In this document: positions 33,177-44,231 of the stretch, one piece after another
How positions within the stretch are numbered: the stretch's first letter is position 1
Layout of the letters: every line of letters begins with the position of its first letter
Assembly: GCF_003473485.1 (NCBI RefSeq)
Contig: NC_053045.1
Coordinates: forward strand, 34,756,494-34,820,493
Length of the DNA stretch: 64,000 nt
Direction: 5' to 3'
DNA from: Medicago truncatula
Lineage: Eukaryota > Streptophyta > Magnoliopsida > Fabales > Fabaceae
Notes under the pieces: generated by a model
What the model was told of the DNA's origin: nothing
Databases searched by the model: none
What the model saw: the letters and a program-made list of their open reading frames with translations, nothing else
Translations under genes and position numbers: made by a program

Positions 33177-35550
33177 TCAATTCGAATTGACAACAACAAA
33201 TTCAGGACCGTCATCCCCTGTTGTCACGTTCCTGACAAAATTTTCATCGTCTGTGGGAGGTGTTTTCTTCTTGAATTCCAACAGCAATTCTTTGATTTGT
33301 CCCACATCTATTTTCAACTCATTCAGCAGCTTCCCTTGTTCAGTGGCTAGCTTTTCAAAAGTGCTCATTCTGTTCTCCGTCGCACTCCTCATTGGATCCG
33401 ACTGGTCCGACCAATTGTTAGGACTCTTTAGAACAATATAAGCATAAAGAAAATTGTTAGAAACTGTCTAAATATGCTAGAGTCTTGTAAAATGAATATA
33501 GGGATATATTGAATTTTTTCCTTGTGGTACAAGTTTATTATATTAGGAAATATCCTATGAATGTAGGGATCTTAACAACCTAACTAACTAAATTACAATC
33601 AATCAATGAATCAATTAAATTTATGGCAACCTAAGAACAACACTTACCTCCTCGGAAATAGCTATATCATTATCTTCAACTTCAGAACTCGATTCAGCTG
33701 TCGATGTATCAATGCCTTTTACCTGCAAGAAAAAAGTAACATAATCTATCAAGTCGTAAGATTAAAAGGACACTGAAGAGGAACATGAATCGAAACAGGC
33801 TCCACTCAGTTCAACCAAATAATGAAAACCATACAACAAATTACCATTGGGCATCGTGGCTTAGCATGTGTAACAGCCTTCCCTTCACTATTTAGAACTT
33901 TTATCGCCTGCCCTGGTTGCCTTGCTTTACTAATCATCTGCAAAATGTTTTTCCGCATACAATTAACAGTTAGCATGTAACAAATTTGATATAGTAGATC
34001 ATCTGATGAACAATCAGAAGGCAAGTACAGCACAACACATAACCTAACCTTCAAAATTTCCGGGTTTTTCCAAGGTCCTTTATCGGATCTGAGGCAGCCT
34101 CCCTGATCAGCACATGTGCAGGTACCTCCCAAAAATTCTGGCAACTCGCTTTATTAAGTTCAAAAGAAATCAGTCCTTTCAAACGAAAATGCAAATTGGT
34201 ACACTGGGTCAATCGAAAAAACTAGGACAAAATTCTGAAACATACGAAGTCATAGAAATGTGTAAGAAATCCATTATGTACCTGGCATTGATTGCTTCTA
34301 GCAATTTGCTTTGGTAGTTATTTCCAAGAACCTAAATAATGATTCCAAAGAGGTGTCAAGCAAAGTCAGCAGCCTTAAACTATCAACAAATCACAATGGA
34401 CTCTTAGAGAGAGTATAACAATTTCACATACATGAACCCTTGAATCTATTTTGGGATCACCAAAATTGCTGTAATTGTTACACTGCAACATAAACTTAGG
34501 GCTAGCATTTATGATAAAGAATTGCGAACCAGTCTGTATCATTCATAAAAGAGAACAAAAATCATTAATCAGTGAGACATAAGTATATGTTAATCTTAAT
34601 ATGTTTCCTATAACTAAACCTACAAAATCAAAATAAAGAACATAAAAAATAACAAGATTGCTCACCACCACAGCAGGGCAGTTGTCATCAAGAATCTCTT
34701 GTATTCGCGATTTGATTTCGCCAAACTTTAGATAGTTAAAAAAGTCCTAAAAACACAACTATAAGTGTAAATATTTTTGCATGTTATAGAAATTCACAGG
34801 CAATGCAATTAGGAAAATTAATTGCAACATACCATGCCTTGAACATCGATGATTTTGGTTATTGAATCTATGTTCCTCTTGGAAGCAATTGTGCATGCAG
34901 GAAACTTTACCGCAAACAATATCTCCCCGTCCTGTGCGGAGTACTTCACATATCTATCTATAGTTGCAACTTGCATAAGTTTATTTGGATCCGCTTTTCC
35001 AAGTTTTTCAATGAAAACAGGCCTTCCTTTCTTATCAACACCATGGTATCCATGTGGATAATACTTGACAACTTCATTGAACTCGAAATCCTGATGAAAT
35101 CAAGCACATATGTATATCAGCCCACATATGTTTTGCTTTTTCAATGTCAAATTCCCATGCATATAGGAATCTGTAAAACAGATATATTAAAAATAAAATA
35201 AAAAACGAGAAATAATTTTTGTACAACTAACTTTACTCGTCAAACACAATTCAAATAAATGGTTAATTAAGTTCAGTAAATGTTTAATGGATTTATCAGA
35301 TATCGAAACTCATTAACCACCAACGTAACTTCATATAATAACACATTAACACGACCAATATACGGCACCTTAACATCTTATGATAATCATCGTGCTTCTC
35401 GGGAAGCAATTCATCCATGATCAACGATTTCCGAAAGGCATCAACAACAGCAGGAGCATCCTCGATGGAAACAGAGCTACCTCGCTTCCTCTTCTCCTCG
35501 GAAGTCACCAAGAAAGACAACGCAATCCATATACCACCAGCACCAAACAT
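33177..35550 (-). pseudogene. Sec14-like paralog (copy 3), broken in the second exon, intact alternative C-terminal exon
   Basis: The first exon starts MFGAGGIWIALSFL. The copy 2 start codon position is ATC here, so the next ATG is used. The helix exon is truncated after KAKHMWAD and fused to intron sequence, giving a stop before the CRAL-TRIO exon. Later exons remain readable: [73 protein letters not shown]. The final exon (33425-33177) follows the acidic exon in phase and is fully open: SPNNWSDQSDPM, then a coiled-coil type stretch (FEKLATEQGKLLNELKIDVG, IKELLLEFKKK), ending PEFVVVNSN. The nodulin exons of the full-length genes are absent. A truncated product from a downstream ATG is conceivable but unproven. 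Confidence 0.82.
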
Positions 35551-35639
35551 AAGAATTAAACTTAAGATATTTTGGCAACACCAATGAATTTACAATGAAG
35601 GAAAATTTGGATAATAGGATTAGTTTTCTTGTTTAAAGA

Positions 35640-35790
35640 GTTGGGTCTTTTGTTCTTGGATACACTCCTTCTGAACTCCTAATAAATAGATGAAAAGTAA
35701 ACTAATTTCACAACTTTAGGAAACGTTGTTACTCTTATTTAATTTTCTCAAATTGATAAAAATGTAATTGTATTTTTTAACTTATACGAG
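35640..35790 (-). repeat. Duplicated promoter/leader of copy 3
   Basis: Near-identical to 20858-21010 upstream of copy 2. Confidence 0.8.
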
Positions 35791-36664
35791 ACAAGGTTGT
35801 GGGTTAACGTAATCATCTTCAACCATTTAGTTTATTAGGGTTGTTACTTTTCTCTTCATTATTTTGTTTAGGGACTAAACTTTTATGGAATGTTTCAACC
35901 CAAAAAAATATCGAAATTGTTCGATAGGTCATGATTGGAATTCAAACTTCAGCCTCTCTCTATCTAAAAAAACTTATGAATTAGGTTTTTGGAATGAAAA
36001 TAGTTAAAACTGAAATAAATCCTTAAAATATTTGAATCCTTAAAATACAATGAATACTCAATTTATTTATTTTTAAAACTCGGTGTATAGTTCAAAGAGC
36101 AACTAATCCGGTGATAAATCCCACCATTCATTTGCAGTGGCTTCGTTTAAAGTCAAAGGAAAATGGATTCGAATATGAGACATTGAGATGAACACAAAAG
36201 TTCTAAACCTACACCATGTATACCAAAATTCTTTTTTTTTTTTTGTACAAAATTCAATTGATTTAGGTTTCATTTTCAAATACTAAAATATTGTATTCCA
36301 TTATATCAAGGTGCAATTTATTTATTTACTCAAGATCCATTTTAAACGGTGTGATTATATTTTTCATCATATAAAAAAATAATTAAATGAAATTACTCAT
36401 CATTTTGAATAGTTGTGAATTATATTTTTTTATTATGCTAACAAGTGTTCTGGACACTTATTAAGGATTTAAAAGAGGAAATTATTTGTAAATCTTATGT
36501 AGAAAATGTTCCTTTTTACTCCCTGCGTCTCATATTATATGACCTAGTTGACTCCGACACATGTATCACTGCATATGTTTTAGCTTTGATATCTTCAATT
36601 CTCTAATAAAAAAATTATGAAAATTTAATATTTTAAAAATATTCATCGAGACGAATCCAACACA
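35791..36664. other. Intergenic, degenerate MITE pieces
   Basis: No gene. 36435-36510 resembles half of the MITE at 60276-60459 (aaatcttatgtagaaaatgt). 36520-36560 carries a lone 'tactccctgcgtctcatatt' Stowaway-like end. Confidence 0.4.
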
Positions 36665-37234
36665 TAGGGATGGGAATAGGCTAGGCCGAGCTAGGCTTTG
36701 CAAGGCCTAAGTCTCGCCTGTCAAATTTTTGTAAGGCCTAAGCCTGGCATTATGAAAGCCTTATTAGGCCTGCTAGCCTGTTTAAAGCCTATTTCATATG
36801 ATCATCTTTAAATAAGTAATGTGATCCAAGGTTAAATAGACTAGTGAGCTAATAAATCAATAATATTAAACTCTCTTTCAATATTTAACATGAAGTTTTA
36901 GAAAAATTTACTATATATTATATCATATTTCAATTATAATTTATAATAATACATTTAAATATGCAAAAAAATAATGTAAACTAATAAGCTTAAATTACTT
37001 TAAAGGTTGACAAATTTAAAATTTAATTCAAAGTAGAGTATATAATATAATAATCAATAATATTATTCATATTTTCATAAGTAGGCCGACCTAAAAGGCT
37101 TTTCTAATAGTTTGTGGTCTTGCTTTTAAAAAAGCTTAAGTCTTCCCTATTTAAGAAAAAAGTCTGGCCTGGTCTGGTCTGACGTAGGTTAGGCCGTATG
37201 CCCCTGTAGGCCGGCCTGACCTATTCCCACCCTT
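36665..37234. mobile_element. hAT-type MITE-like element
   Basis: agggatgggaataggctagg mirrors ggcctgacctattcccaccct. Repeated 'aggcctaag' blocks occur in both halves. About 570 bp with an AT-rich middle and no coding. Confidence 0.7.
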
Positions 37235-37619
37235 AATCTTACATGATATTATTTACCTTTATGAATTAATAGAAAAATATGGTCAAAGTATATATTGTCA
37301 AATGGAGAGAGTAAAGTTTGAATGTGTTGAATACACAATTTCCAAGAAAAAGTTTTTCTTTGAACTCTTGTTAGCATTTCCTTTTTTCCTTATATTTAAA
37401 AGAGTGGGGCCACTCAAATAGCTCCACTAATTGAGTGGACCATTTCCACTATCTCCACTAGCCGGATCCAATTGAAGGAAGAGCAAGACTTTGTGTAAAA
37501 TGATCAAACACATGAATTGTTAGCATTTGATGGATTCAAATATGTGATTTTGAGAGGAGCACACTTCGATGTCTTAAACCTACACCATCAAATCAACCAT
37601 AAGGGTTATATACATAATA

Positions 37620-37985
37620 TTCATTAATCATAATTGGTTCAAATATACATTGGAAACTCGTGATCAAGACTATCTAACTCGTGGTTAATTATTGTGAAGA
37701 AATTATTAGTGAATTGCAACATCTTGTTATCTTCATTAGTCATCAATTGAACCCAGTTATTCGCATATTTGAATTCGTGTTGAACATAAAAATTATTGTC
37801 GAAATTTGATTCAAATTTACTTGTCAAAATATCATTTTCTATTGCAAAGGGATTATAATGAATTGAAGTTAAGAATAACTTGATATTCTTTCTTTTTCCT
37901 ATGATATAAGGAATGTGATTCTATCAACAAAGAATCTGTTCTCGAGGAGGCATGCCCATGCTATAGCAAATAGTTCAGGAAACTG
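37620..37985 (+). pseudogene. Duplicated flank with second orphan Sec14 exon
   Basis: 37620-37915 matches 32690-32940. 37917-37980 (gaatgtgattctatcaacaa ... gaggaggcatgcccatgct) is again the 16816-16875 exon, with an extra base in gcatgcccatgc. Confidence 0.8.
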
Positions 37986-37989
37986 CATA

Positions 37990-38780
37990 AACTATCATAA
38001 TGCAGCTAACTAAAGTATAGAACTCAGCATTCGATGTCACAAATATGACTCATGAGTGAAAATCATTTATACAAACTATTGCAATCACCAAATTCAGGGA
38101 TAACAAAAGAATAAGTATGTAGAGAGGAATTGATGAAGATCATGATGAACACTATCAAGAAGGTTTTGGCAACAATTTTGGATTTCAAACTTCAATCCGA
38201 GTTTCAATCAAAACAGTGAGAATTGATATTTTAAAGACTCAAACAATATTGATCAAGCATAGCTCTAAGGGAATATAAACAAAATTTGAAGAAAGACGAT
38301 AAAAATCAATAAAAGGAAAATGCAGGAAAATAATGGAAAGTGCAAGAAAATTTTCTTGAATTTTTTAAATTGCTATCAAAGATGGTGGTTATGACTCCAT
38401 GATACCGTAAGATGAAGTTTCAAGAAAAAAGATCTTTGCGCGATTGAATTCAATTTTTCAAAAATTATTTTAGAAACAAAAATCAAAAATCAAGAAAGAA
38501 ATTTAAAACTTACAAAGCAGATTAAACTAGAAGATGAAGACCGAGGTGAGTGACTGCCACTTCCGTCTCTATTTTTCGTTTGTGCTAACATCTAATCTAT
38601 GTCGTTAAATCTTAGACAAGGGTGCAGAGTGCTGAACCCCAAAACCACTATAGTGCTTCTCATGACAGGTATTTTAGAGAATGCAATTACTTTTTCTGTT
38701 ACTTTGAGAACATCAAATGAAGTTAACTAATTTTCTTAAAGGATGTGAGAACGTTTTATATATATGATCGGAGGGAATAT
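37990..38780. other. Intergenic, no gene seen
   Basis: No recognised coding or repeat structure. Confidence 0.4.
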
Positions 38781-38789
38781 TGATATTTT

Positions 38790-38990
38790 TTGTGTGCCTT
38801 AGAGGTTTACTAAGGTTAACCTAAAAGTGATCAACTTGATTTGAATGAAAAATTCCAGTTGAAGATTTATTCTTTTAACCATAATTCTCCTTCTCCAACC
38901 CCCCAAATAGACTGAATATTCAATGCAAGTTTTGAGAGTTCATAAGGAAAAATGCATCTAACCAATAAAGTAAACACAATTAAGAAAGGT
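38790..38990. repeat. 3' flank shared with 43745-43930
   Basis: aggtttactaaggttaac, ccaaccccccaaatagactg and ttttgagag blocks match the downstream flank of the full-length minus-strand Sec14 gene. This supports copy 4 as a duplicate of that gene. Confidence 0.75.
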
Positions 38991-39160
38991 AGTCAAACAA
39001 GCAAAACATCAAATTTGAGTATAAAAATCATATTTGAAGTCAAAAGCTCCTAGTTACAAGTTAAAATCAATTATTGAGGGAAAATCAATCCCAATCAACA
39101 TCATCCACAAACAGTTTCCTTATCGTCCTGCCGTGTTTTCTAGACAGAATTTTCACCTTT

Positions 39161-39341
39161 TCATGAAAGTGTTTTCTTCTTGAATTCCGACAAAAGTTCG
39201 TTAATTTGCTCCGACAAACCTTCTTTAATGTGATCCATGTCCATTTTCAATTCAGTCAGCAGCTTCCCTTGTTCGCTGGGCAGCTTTTCCAAAGCGCTCG
39301 CCATTGGATCCTACACGTCGGAGCAATTGTTTGGATTTTTT
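39161..39341 (-). pseudogene. Alternative C-terminal coiled-coil exon of copy 4, decayed
   Basis: ASALEKLPSEQGKLLTELKM ... INELLSEFKKKTLS is the counterpart of the last exons of copies 2 and 3. It has a TAG nine codons in (39311-39313), lacks about 23 bp, and has lost the acceptor AG. Confidence 0.8.
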
Positions 39342-41937
39342 GGGGAAACACAAGAAGAAAGGAATTGTTAGAAACCGTGTGAAATATATACATTTATTTC
39401 CTAGTAGTAAAACTTTAGTATATTAAGAAATATCTCATGAATGTATGGATCTGTTTATATGCATTATGCAGTAGTCTAATGTATTTTCAGTATTATTTCA
39501 ATCATCCCTAATTTCTTAACATGAATTATCCGTCCCAGTATTTTATTGATTAACAAAAGAAAAGGTAAAACCCCTTCAAAACAAAAGAGGTAACACAAAA
39601 GATAATACTCTCCTCACATTGGATAAACTGTCAAATCAAATAAATGAAGTCAATCAATCATAGGATAAGGGACCAATACAGAAACTTAACAACCTAACTA
39701 ACTAAACTTATAAACAACAAATACCTACAGTCAATCAAATAAATGTATGGCAACCTAAGGACAACATTTACCTCCTCGCAAACAGCTATAACATTATCTT
39801 CAGCTTCAGAACTCGATTCAGCTGTCAATGTATCGCTGCCTTTTACCTGCAAGAAAGAAGTGACATAATCTTTCTTTTTTTAACAAGAAGAAGAGACATA
39901 ATCAATCAAGTCATAAGATTAAAAGGACACTGAAAAGGAAAAGGAATCAAAACACGCTCCACTCAGATCAAGGCTTCAGGCAAATATGAGAATCAGACAA
40001 CAAATTACCATTGGGCATGGTGGCTTAGCATGTAAGTTAATTATCTGTAAAATGTACCGCCGCATATAATTAACAGTTAGCATTTAATAAATTTGATATA
40101 GTAGATCACCTGATGAACAATAAGAAGGTAAGTATAGTACAATACATAGCCCAACCTTCAAAATTTCAGGGTTATTCCAAGGTCCTTTATCGGATCTGAG
40201 GCAACCTCCCTGATTTGCACATGTGCAGGTACCTCCCAAAAATGTTGGCAACTCGCTTTATCAAGTTCACAAAAAATTAGGCCTTTTAAAGGATAATGCA
40301 AATTGGTTCACTGGGTCAATCAGAAAAAAAGGACAAAATTCTAATCCAACAAAGAAATAGAAATTTGTAAGAAATCCATTATATACCTGGCATCGATTAC
40401 TTTAAGCAATTTTCTTTGGTACCGGTCTCCAATAACCTAAATAATGATTCCAAATAAGTGTCAATCAAAGTCACCAGCCTTAAACCATCAACAAATCACA
40501 AATGAGTCTTAGATAGTTAGAATACAGTAGCATTTTTTCTTACATACATGAACCTTTGAAGCTACTTTGGGATCCATAAAATATTCGCAAATGCTCCGCA
40601 GCGACCTAAGCTCAAGGCCAACATTTATGATAAACGATTGGCCACCAGTCTGTATCATCCATAAGAATATGTTCATCTTTAGAGGCTTCATAACTAAACT
40701 GACAAAATGAAAATGAAGAGCATAAAAAATCACAGCAACTAAGATTGCTCACCTGAGGGTAATTGTCTATAAGAATCTTTAGAAATCGCTTCATGATTTC
40801 GCGGTCAGCCTCTTCAAGGTTGCAAAATCCCTAAAAACGCAACTATAGCATAAATATTTTTGTATGTTAGAAATTTACCGGCAGTGAAGAACAATTCATG
40901 GCAACATACAATGCCTTGAAGATCTAAGATTGTGATGCTTGAATCTATGTGCCTCTTGGAAGCAATTGTGCAAGCAGGAAACTTTATTGCATGCATTTCC
41001 TCGCACCTCTGTGCGTGGTACTTCACATATCTATCAATAGTTGTAACTTGCATAAGTTTGTTTCGATCCAGTTTTTCAAATCTTTCGATGAAAACAGGTC
41101 TTCCCTCCTTATCAACACCATGATAGCCATGTGGATTATACTTAATAACTTCATTTAATTCATTGAACTCAAAATCCTGATAAAATCATGCACATATGAT
41201 GCAATGGTAAGGACATCAAGTACTTAATCATCACATAGTTCAATCTTGTTACATAATTTACCTCCATAATTGTATCAGCACCAAACTCCTTCCTCCATTC
41301 TAGCATATCAGCCCACATATGCTTTGCCTTTCCAATATCAAATTTCCTTGCTTTCAGAAATCTGTAAAACATAAATAATAATAGTATATCTATAAGTTCA
41401 TGAAAGTAGATAAATATTGACAACTGTGGTAGCGGATCACAGAAAATAGTGGTTTATTTAAATTCCGCTATAATGCAGTGTTATAACATCGCTGGAGCCG
41501 CTATTCAATAACACGGTCAATATAGGGCACCTTAACATCATGTGATAATCATCGTGCTTCTGAGGAAGCAATTCATCCATGATCAACAATTTCCGAAACG
41601 CATCAACAACAGCAGGAACAACATTAACAGCCTGTAACTCATCAACACGCTTTTTCTTGAAAGAATGCTTAAACTTTGAAAATGCATTGAGCAGTTTCTT
41701 CTTAAAATCAGATCTCCTTTCTTTTCTATTCTCATCACTGCCTGTCAAAAACCAAAACATCACAATAGATGAATCAATCACCAAACCAAACACAAAAATC
41801 ATACGTAACATTTCGGAAGAATGAATGAATAATATGCAACCATGAACAATGTAAGAGCAAAATGCAGAAAGAATGGCACGTCTGGTACCTGAAGAAGAAA
41901 ATGTTACAGAATCACGAGATTGTAATGGATCTTCCAT
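39311..41937 (-). CDS. Sec14-like paralog (copy 4), CRAL-TRIO part largely open, 3' end uncertain
   Basis: Exons can be joined in phase on the minus strand: [16 protein letters not shown] (ATG at 41937; an in-frame ATG at 41976 is possible), [13 protein letters not shown] ... [40 protein letters not shown], the long CRAL-TRIO exon ([20 protein letters not shown] ... [19 protein letters not shown]), an [20 protein letters not shown] exon, [32 protein letters not shown], a shortened 12-codon exon at about 40051-40016, and the acidic exon ([17 protein letters not shown], about 39848-39774). The nodulin exons are absent. The homologous last exon is decayed, so the true stop is unknown. Several usually conserved positions have changed ([10 protein letters not shown] where the intact genes have FRxLWNxVKSF), so lipid binding may be altered. 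Could be a young gene or a pseudogene. Confidence 0.6.
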
Positions 41938-41979
41938 TTCAACGACACTGTTCTGTTCTTTTTCTTTCACTTTCACGCA

Positions 41980-43290
41980 AACACTAGTCTGTTTTGTTAT
42001 AACATGTTACTCTTCACTCTCCACCGCACGTCTCATGTTTTTTATTTCCATCAATATTACCCATAGAATTAGTTTACGCCTATATATATTGCAAACTAGC
42101 CAGATGTCTCTTTGTCAAGTGTGAATTAAGTCATATAAAAGATATAAGTGAGATGATATATCAATTCAATGCCGAGGTTTGGGGTGGAGATCTGGTGTCC
42201 GAACACGTTTGTGGGGTTGCTTTTAGTTCAATATGTTGATTTGACTCAAGGCTCCACATCATGACCCAACAGTGGCATCTAAGCCATGGATCGACTTGAT
42301 GGAGGAACAAGAGATTGTTGGTGTTGGATCACGGATGCTAACACTTGAGGGAGAGATGTTGTGATATATTAAATGTGAGTTAAAGTTTCATATTAAATTA
42401 AAGAGTTGAAATTGAACAACATACAAATGAAACATTATTCCTAAAAAAATCAGATGACCATTAACACATTGTCTCTACGATGTTTGATTGCACTGCACTT
42501 AATCTAATATTTTGATTCAGCACGGTCAGACTCCCCTCATGCCCAACAATATCCACCGTGGTGTGGATTCTCTTTCATTAGGAATTTATGAATACTATTA
42601 ATTTATATTTATAATATTTTATTTTAGTAATAGTCATACATAAAATAAACACTTAAGTTTACAACATTTTTTTATGTACAGCAAACGTAAAGAGAAGAGA
42701 TTTAGTATTAATACTAAATAAACACTTACATTTTTTTATTGTTTAGGTTTTAATAAAAAGGAAATAAATTCTCCCTCTAGATGTTCTAGTTTAATAATAA
42801 AAAGGACTCTCAATTATTTGATTATTACAATAGTTTGACAAAAATAAGTTAAAAATGTTACTTATTATTTCTTTTTAAAGTTTATTTCCATTATATGTTA
42901 CCTTAAACGTCTAAATTGTCATTGTTTTGTAGATATTTAATAATCTTCATACATTTTTTTTAGGGGAGGGGAAAATAGTTATTTTTGACAGAGTACAAAA
43001 AATAGTTATACTGTGTTTTTTAACATTCATAAATATTTTAAGAGAATGACATGTTAACTATGCCGACACATCAAATTCCTAACAATCATCGACAACACTG
43101 AAAAAAATACTATTCATACGAAATAAAAGGAAAAAGACTTGAAGCGATTAGGCAAAAAATAACCCCAATAAACAATCATTCAAAACAGAAACGAAGGAGA
43201 GAAATTCAATTTCCAAAACAGTCATTAGCAACAAAATTAGGGGTAAAGGGCTATCTATGGAAACCATGAGAAGGACTAAAAACAACTAAT
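41980..43290. other. Intergenic with LTR-like remnant
   Basis: 42170-42400 resembles a copia LTR/leader (ccaacagtggcatctaag, 'gagggagagatgttgtgata'). The rest is AT-rich with no gene. Confidence 0.4.
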
Positions 43291-43299
43291 TTGTCAGCG

Positions 43300-43690
43300 C
43301 AAAGAATTCCTTTCCTTATAAATATGAAAAGCTCAAAAATTCATCTGATTACAAAAAAATTAAGTAGCAAGACTCCACAAGACTTTGTAATTAGAATGGA
43401 AAGCATCAACCACCAACTTCAAATCACATGCAAGCCAAAAATTATGCCAATTACATAAATAAACAATTTCCACTGCATATGCTGCAGCATAGAACTCTGC
43501 ATGAATAGCAAAATTAACACCGAAAAAGATGATGAAACAACCAAAATTAGAACCAAACTGATCTCTAAAAAGACTGCCAACAATAGAAGGGTCCGAAGAA
43601 CCACAGGTTGCATTGTCAATTTTGGCTTTAATCCAACCACCAGAAAGGAGGATGTCAGAGGACTAATCTAACCACCAAAAGGAGTATGTC
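43300..43690 (-). pseudogene. RNase H (RVT_3) fragment of a LINE-type element
   Basis: The minus-strand frame gives GGWIKAKIDNATCGSSDPSI, VGSLFRDQFGSNFG, NFAIHAEFYAAAYAVEIVY and WLACDLKLVVDAFHSNYKV, a clear RVT_3 RNase H with no surrounding RT. Confidence 0.85.
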
Positions 43691-43744
43691 AAAGGATATC
43701 CGTCATGGAAGAAGAGGGGGGTGCATGACAAGAGAATTTGACAT

Positions 43745-43930
43745 TGTCTGTGCCTTATAGGTTTACTAAGGTTAAACTAAAAGTGATGAGTCTGATTTTC
43801 AAAACATCTTCGAAGAAAAGTTCTTGATTTCTTTTGACCTTAATTTGCCTTCGCCAACCCCCCAAATAGACTAATATTCAATGTAGGTTTTGAGAGATCA
43901 GAATGACAGCTTTTCTAACCAATAAAAACA
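43745..43930. repeat. 3' flank shared with 38790-38990
   Basis: Partner of the duplicated flank described at 38790. Confidence 0.75.
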
Positions 43931-43944
43931 ATCACACAACTCTA

Positions 43945-44040
43945 ATGGGTTGGTCTAGCATTATAAAATTAGATCTTAGATACAGACCTTCCGGGTTTGA
44001 GCCCCGCTAGTCGCATTGGAGGGAGATAACAAGACTAGCA
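43945..44040 (+). mobile_element. tRNA-like SINE fragment
   Basis: An A-box-like gggttggtctagca and a B-box-like gggtttgagcccc are spaced as in a tRNA-derived Pol III promoter, followed by cgcattggagggag. No poly-A tail or target duplication was established. A weaker relative with ggtttgaaccta lies at about 44920. Confidence 0.45.
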
Positions 44041-44231
44041 AAACAACAAAGTTCATTTTTAAGCCAAGTAGTACTTCCAACTATACACAAGTTTGAAACA
44101 ATTCTTCATTGAGTTTACTCAGAAATTTAAAATCAATTTTCAGTTTACATCACGCGTAAGGTCAACACACCATAGAAACATTGATTGTAAAACAACCTCG
44201 TCCAGAATCCCTCTATCAGCAGCAACAAAAG

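Noticed and set aside
36520..36570. Second Stowaway MITE suggested by tactccctgcgtctcatatt
   Set aside because: No opposite end with TA flank was found within a reasonable distance; treated as a lone remnant.
43419..43640. 73-codon hydrophobic minus-strand frame as a membrane protein
   Set aside because: It is the shadow of the RNase H frame of a LINE fragment in another phase of the same strand.
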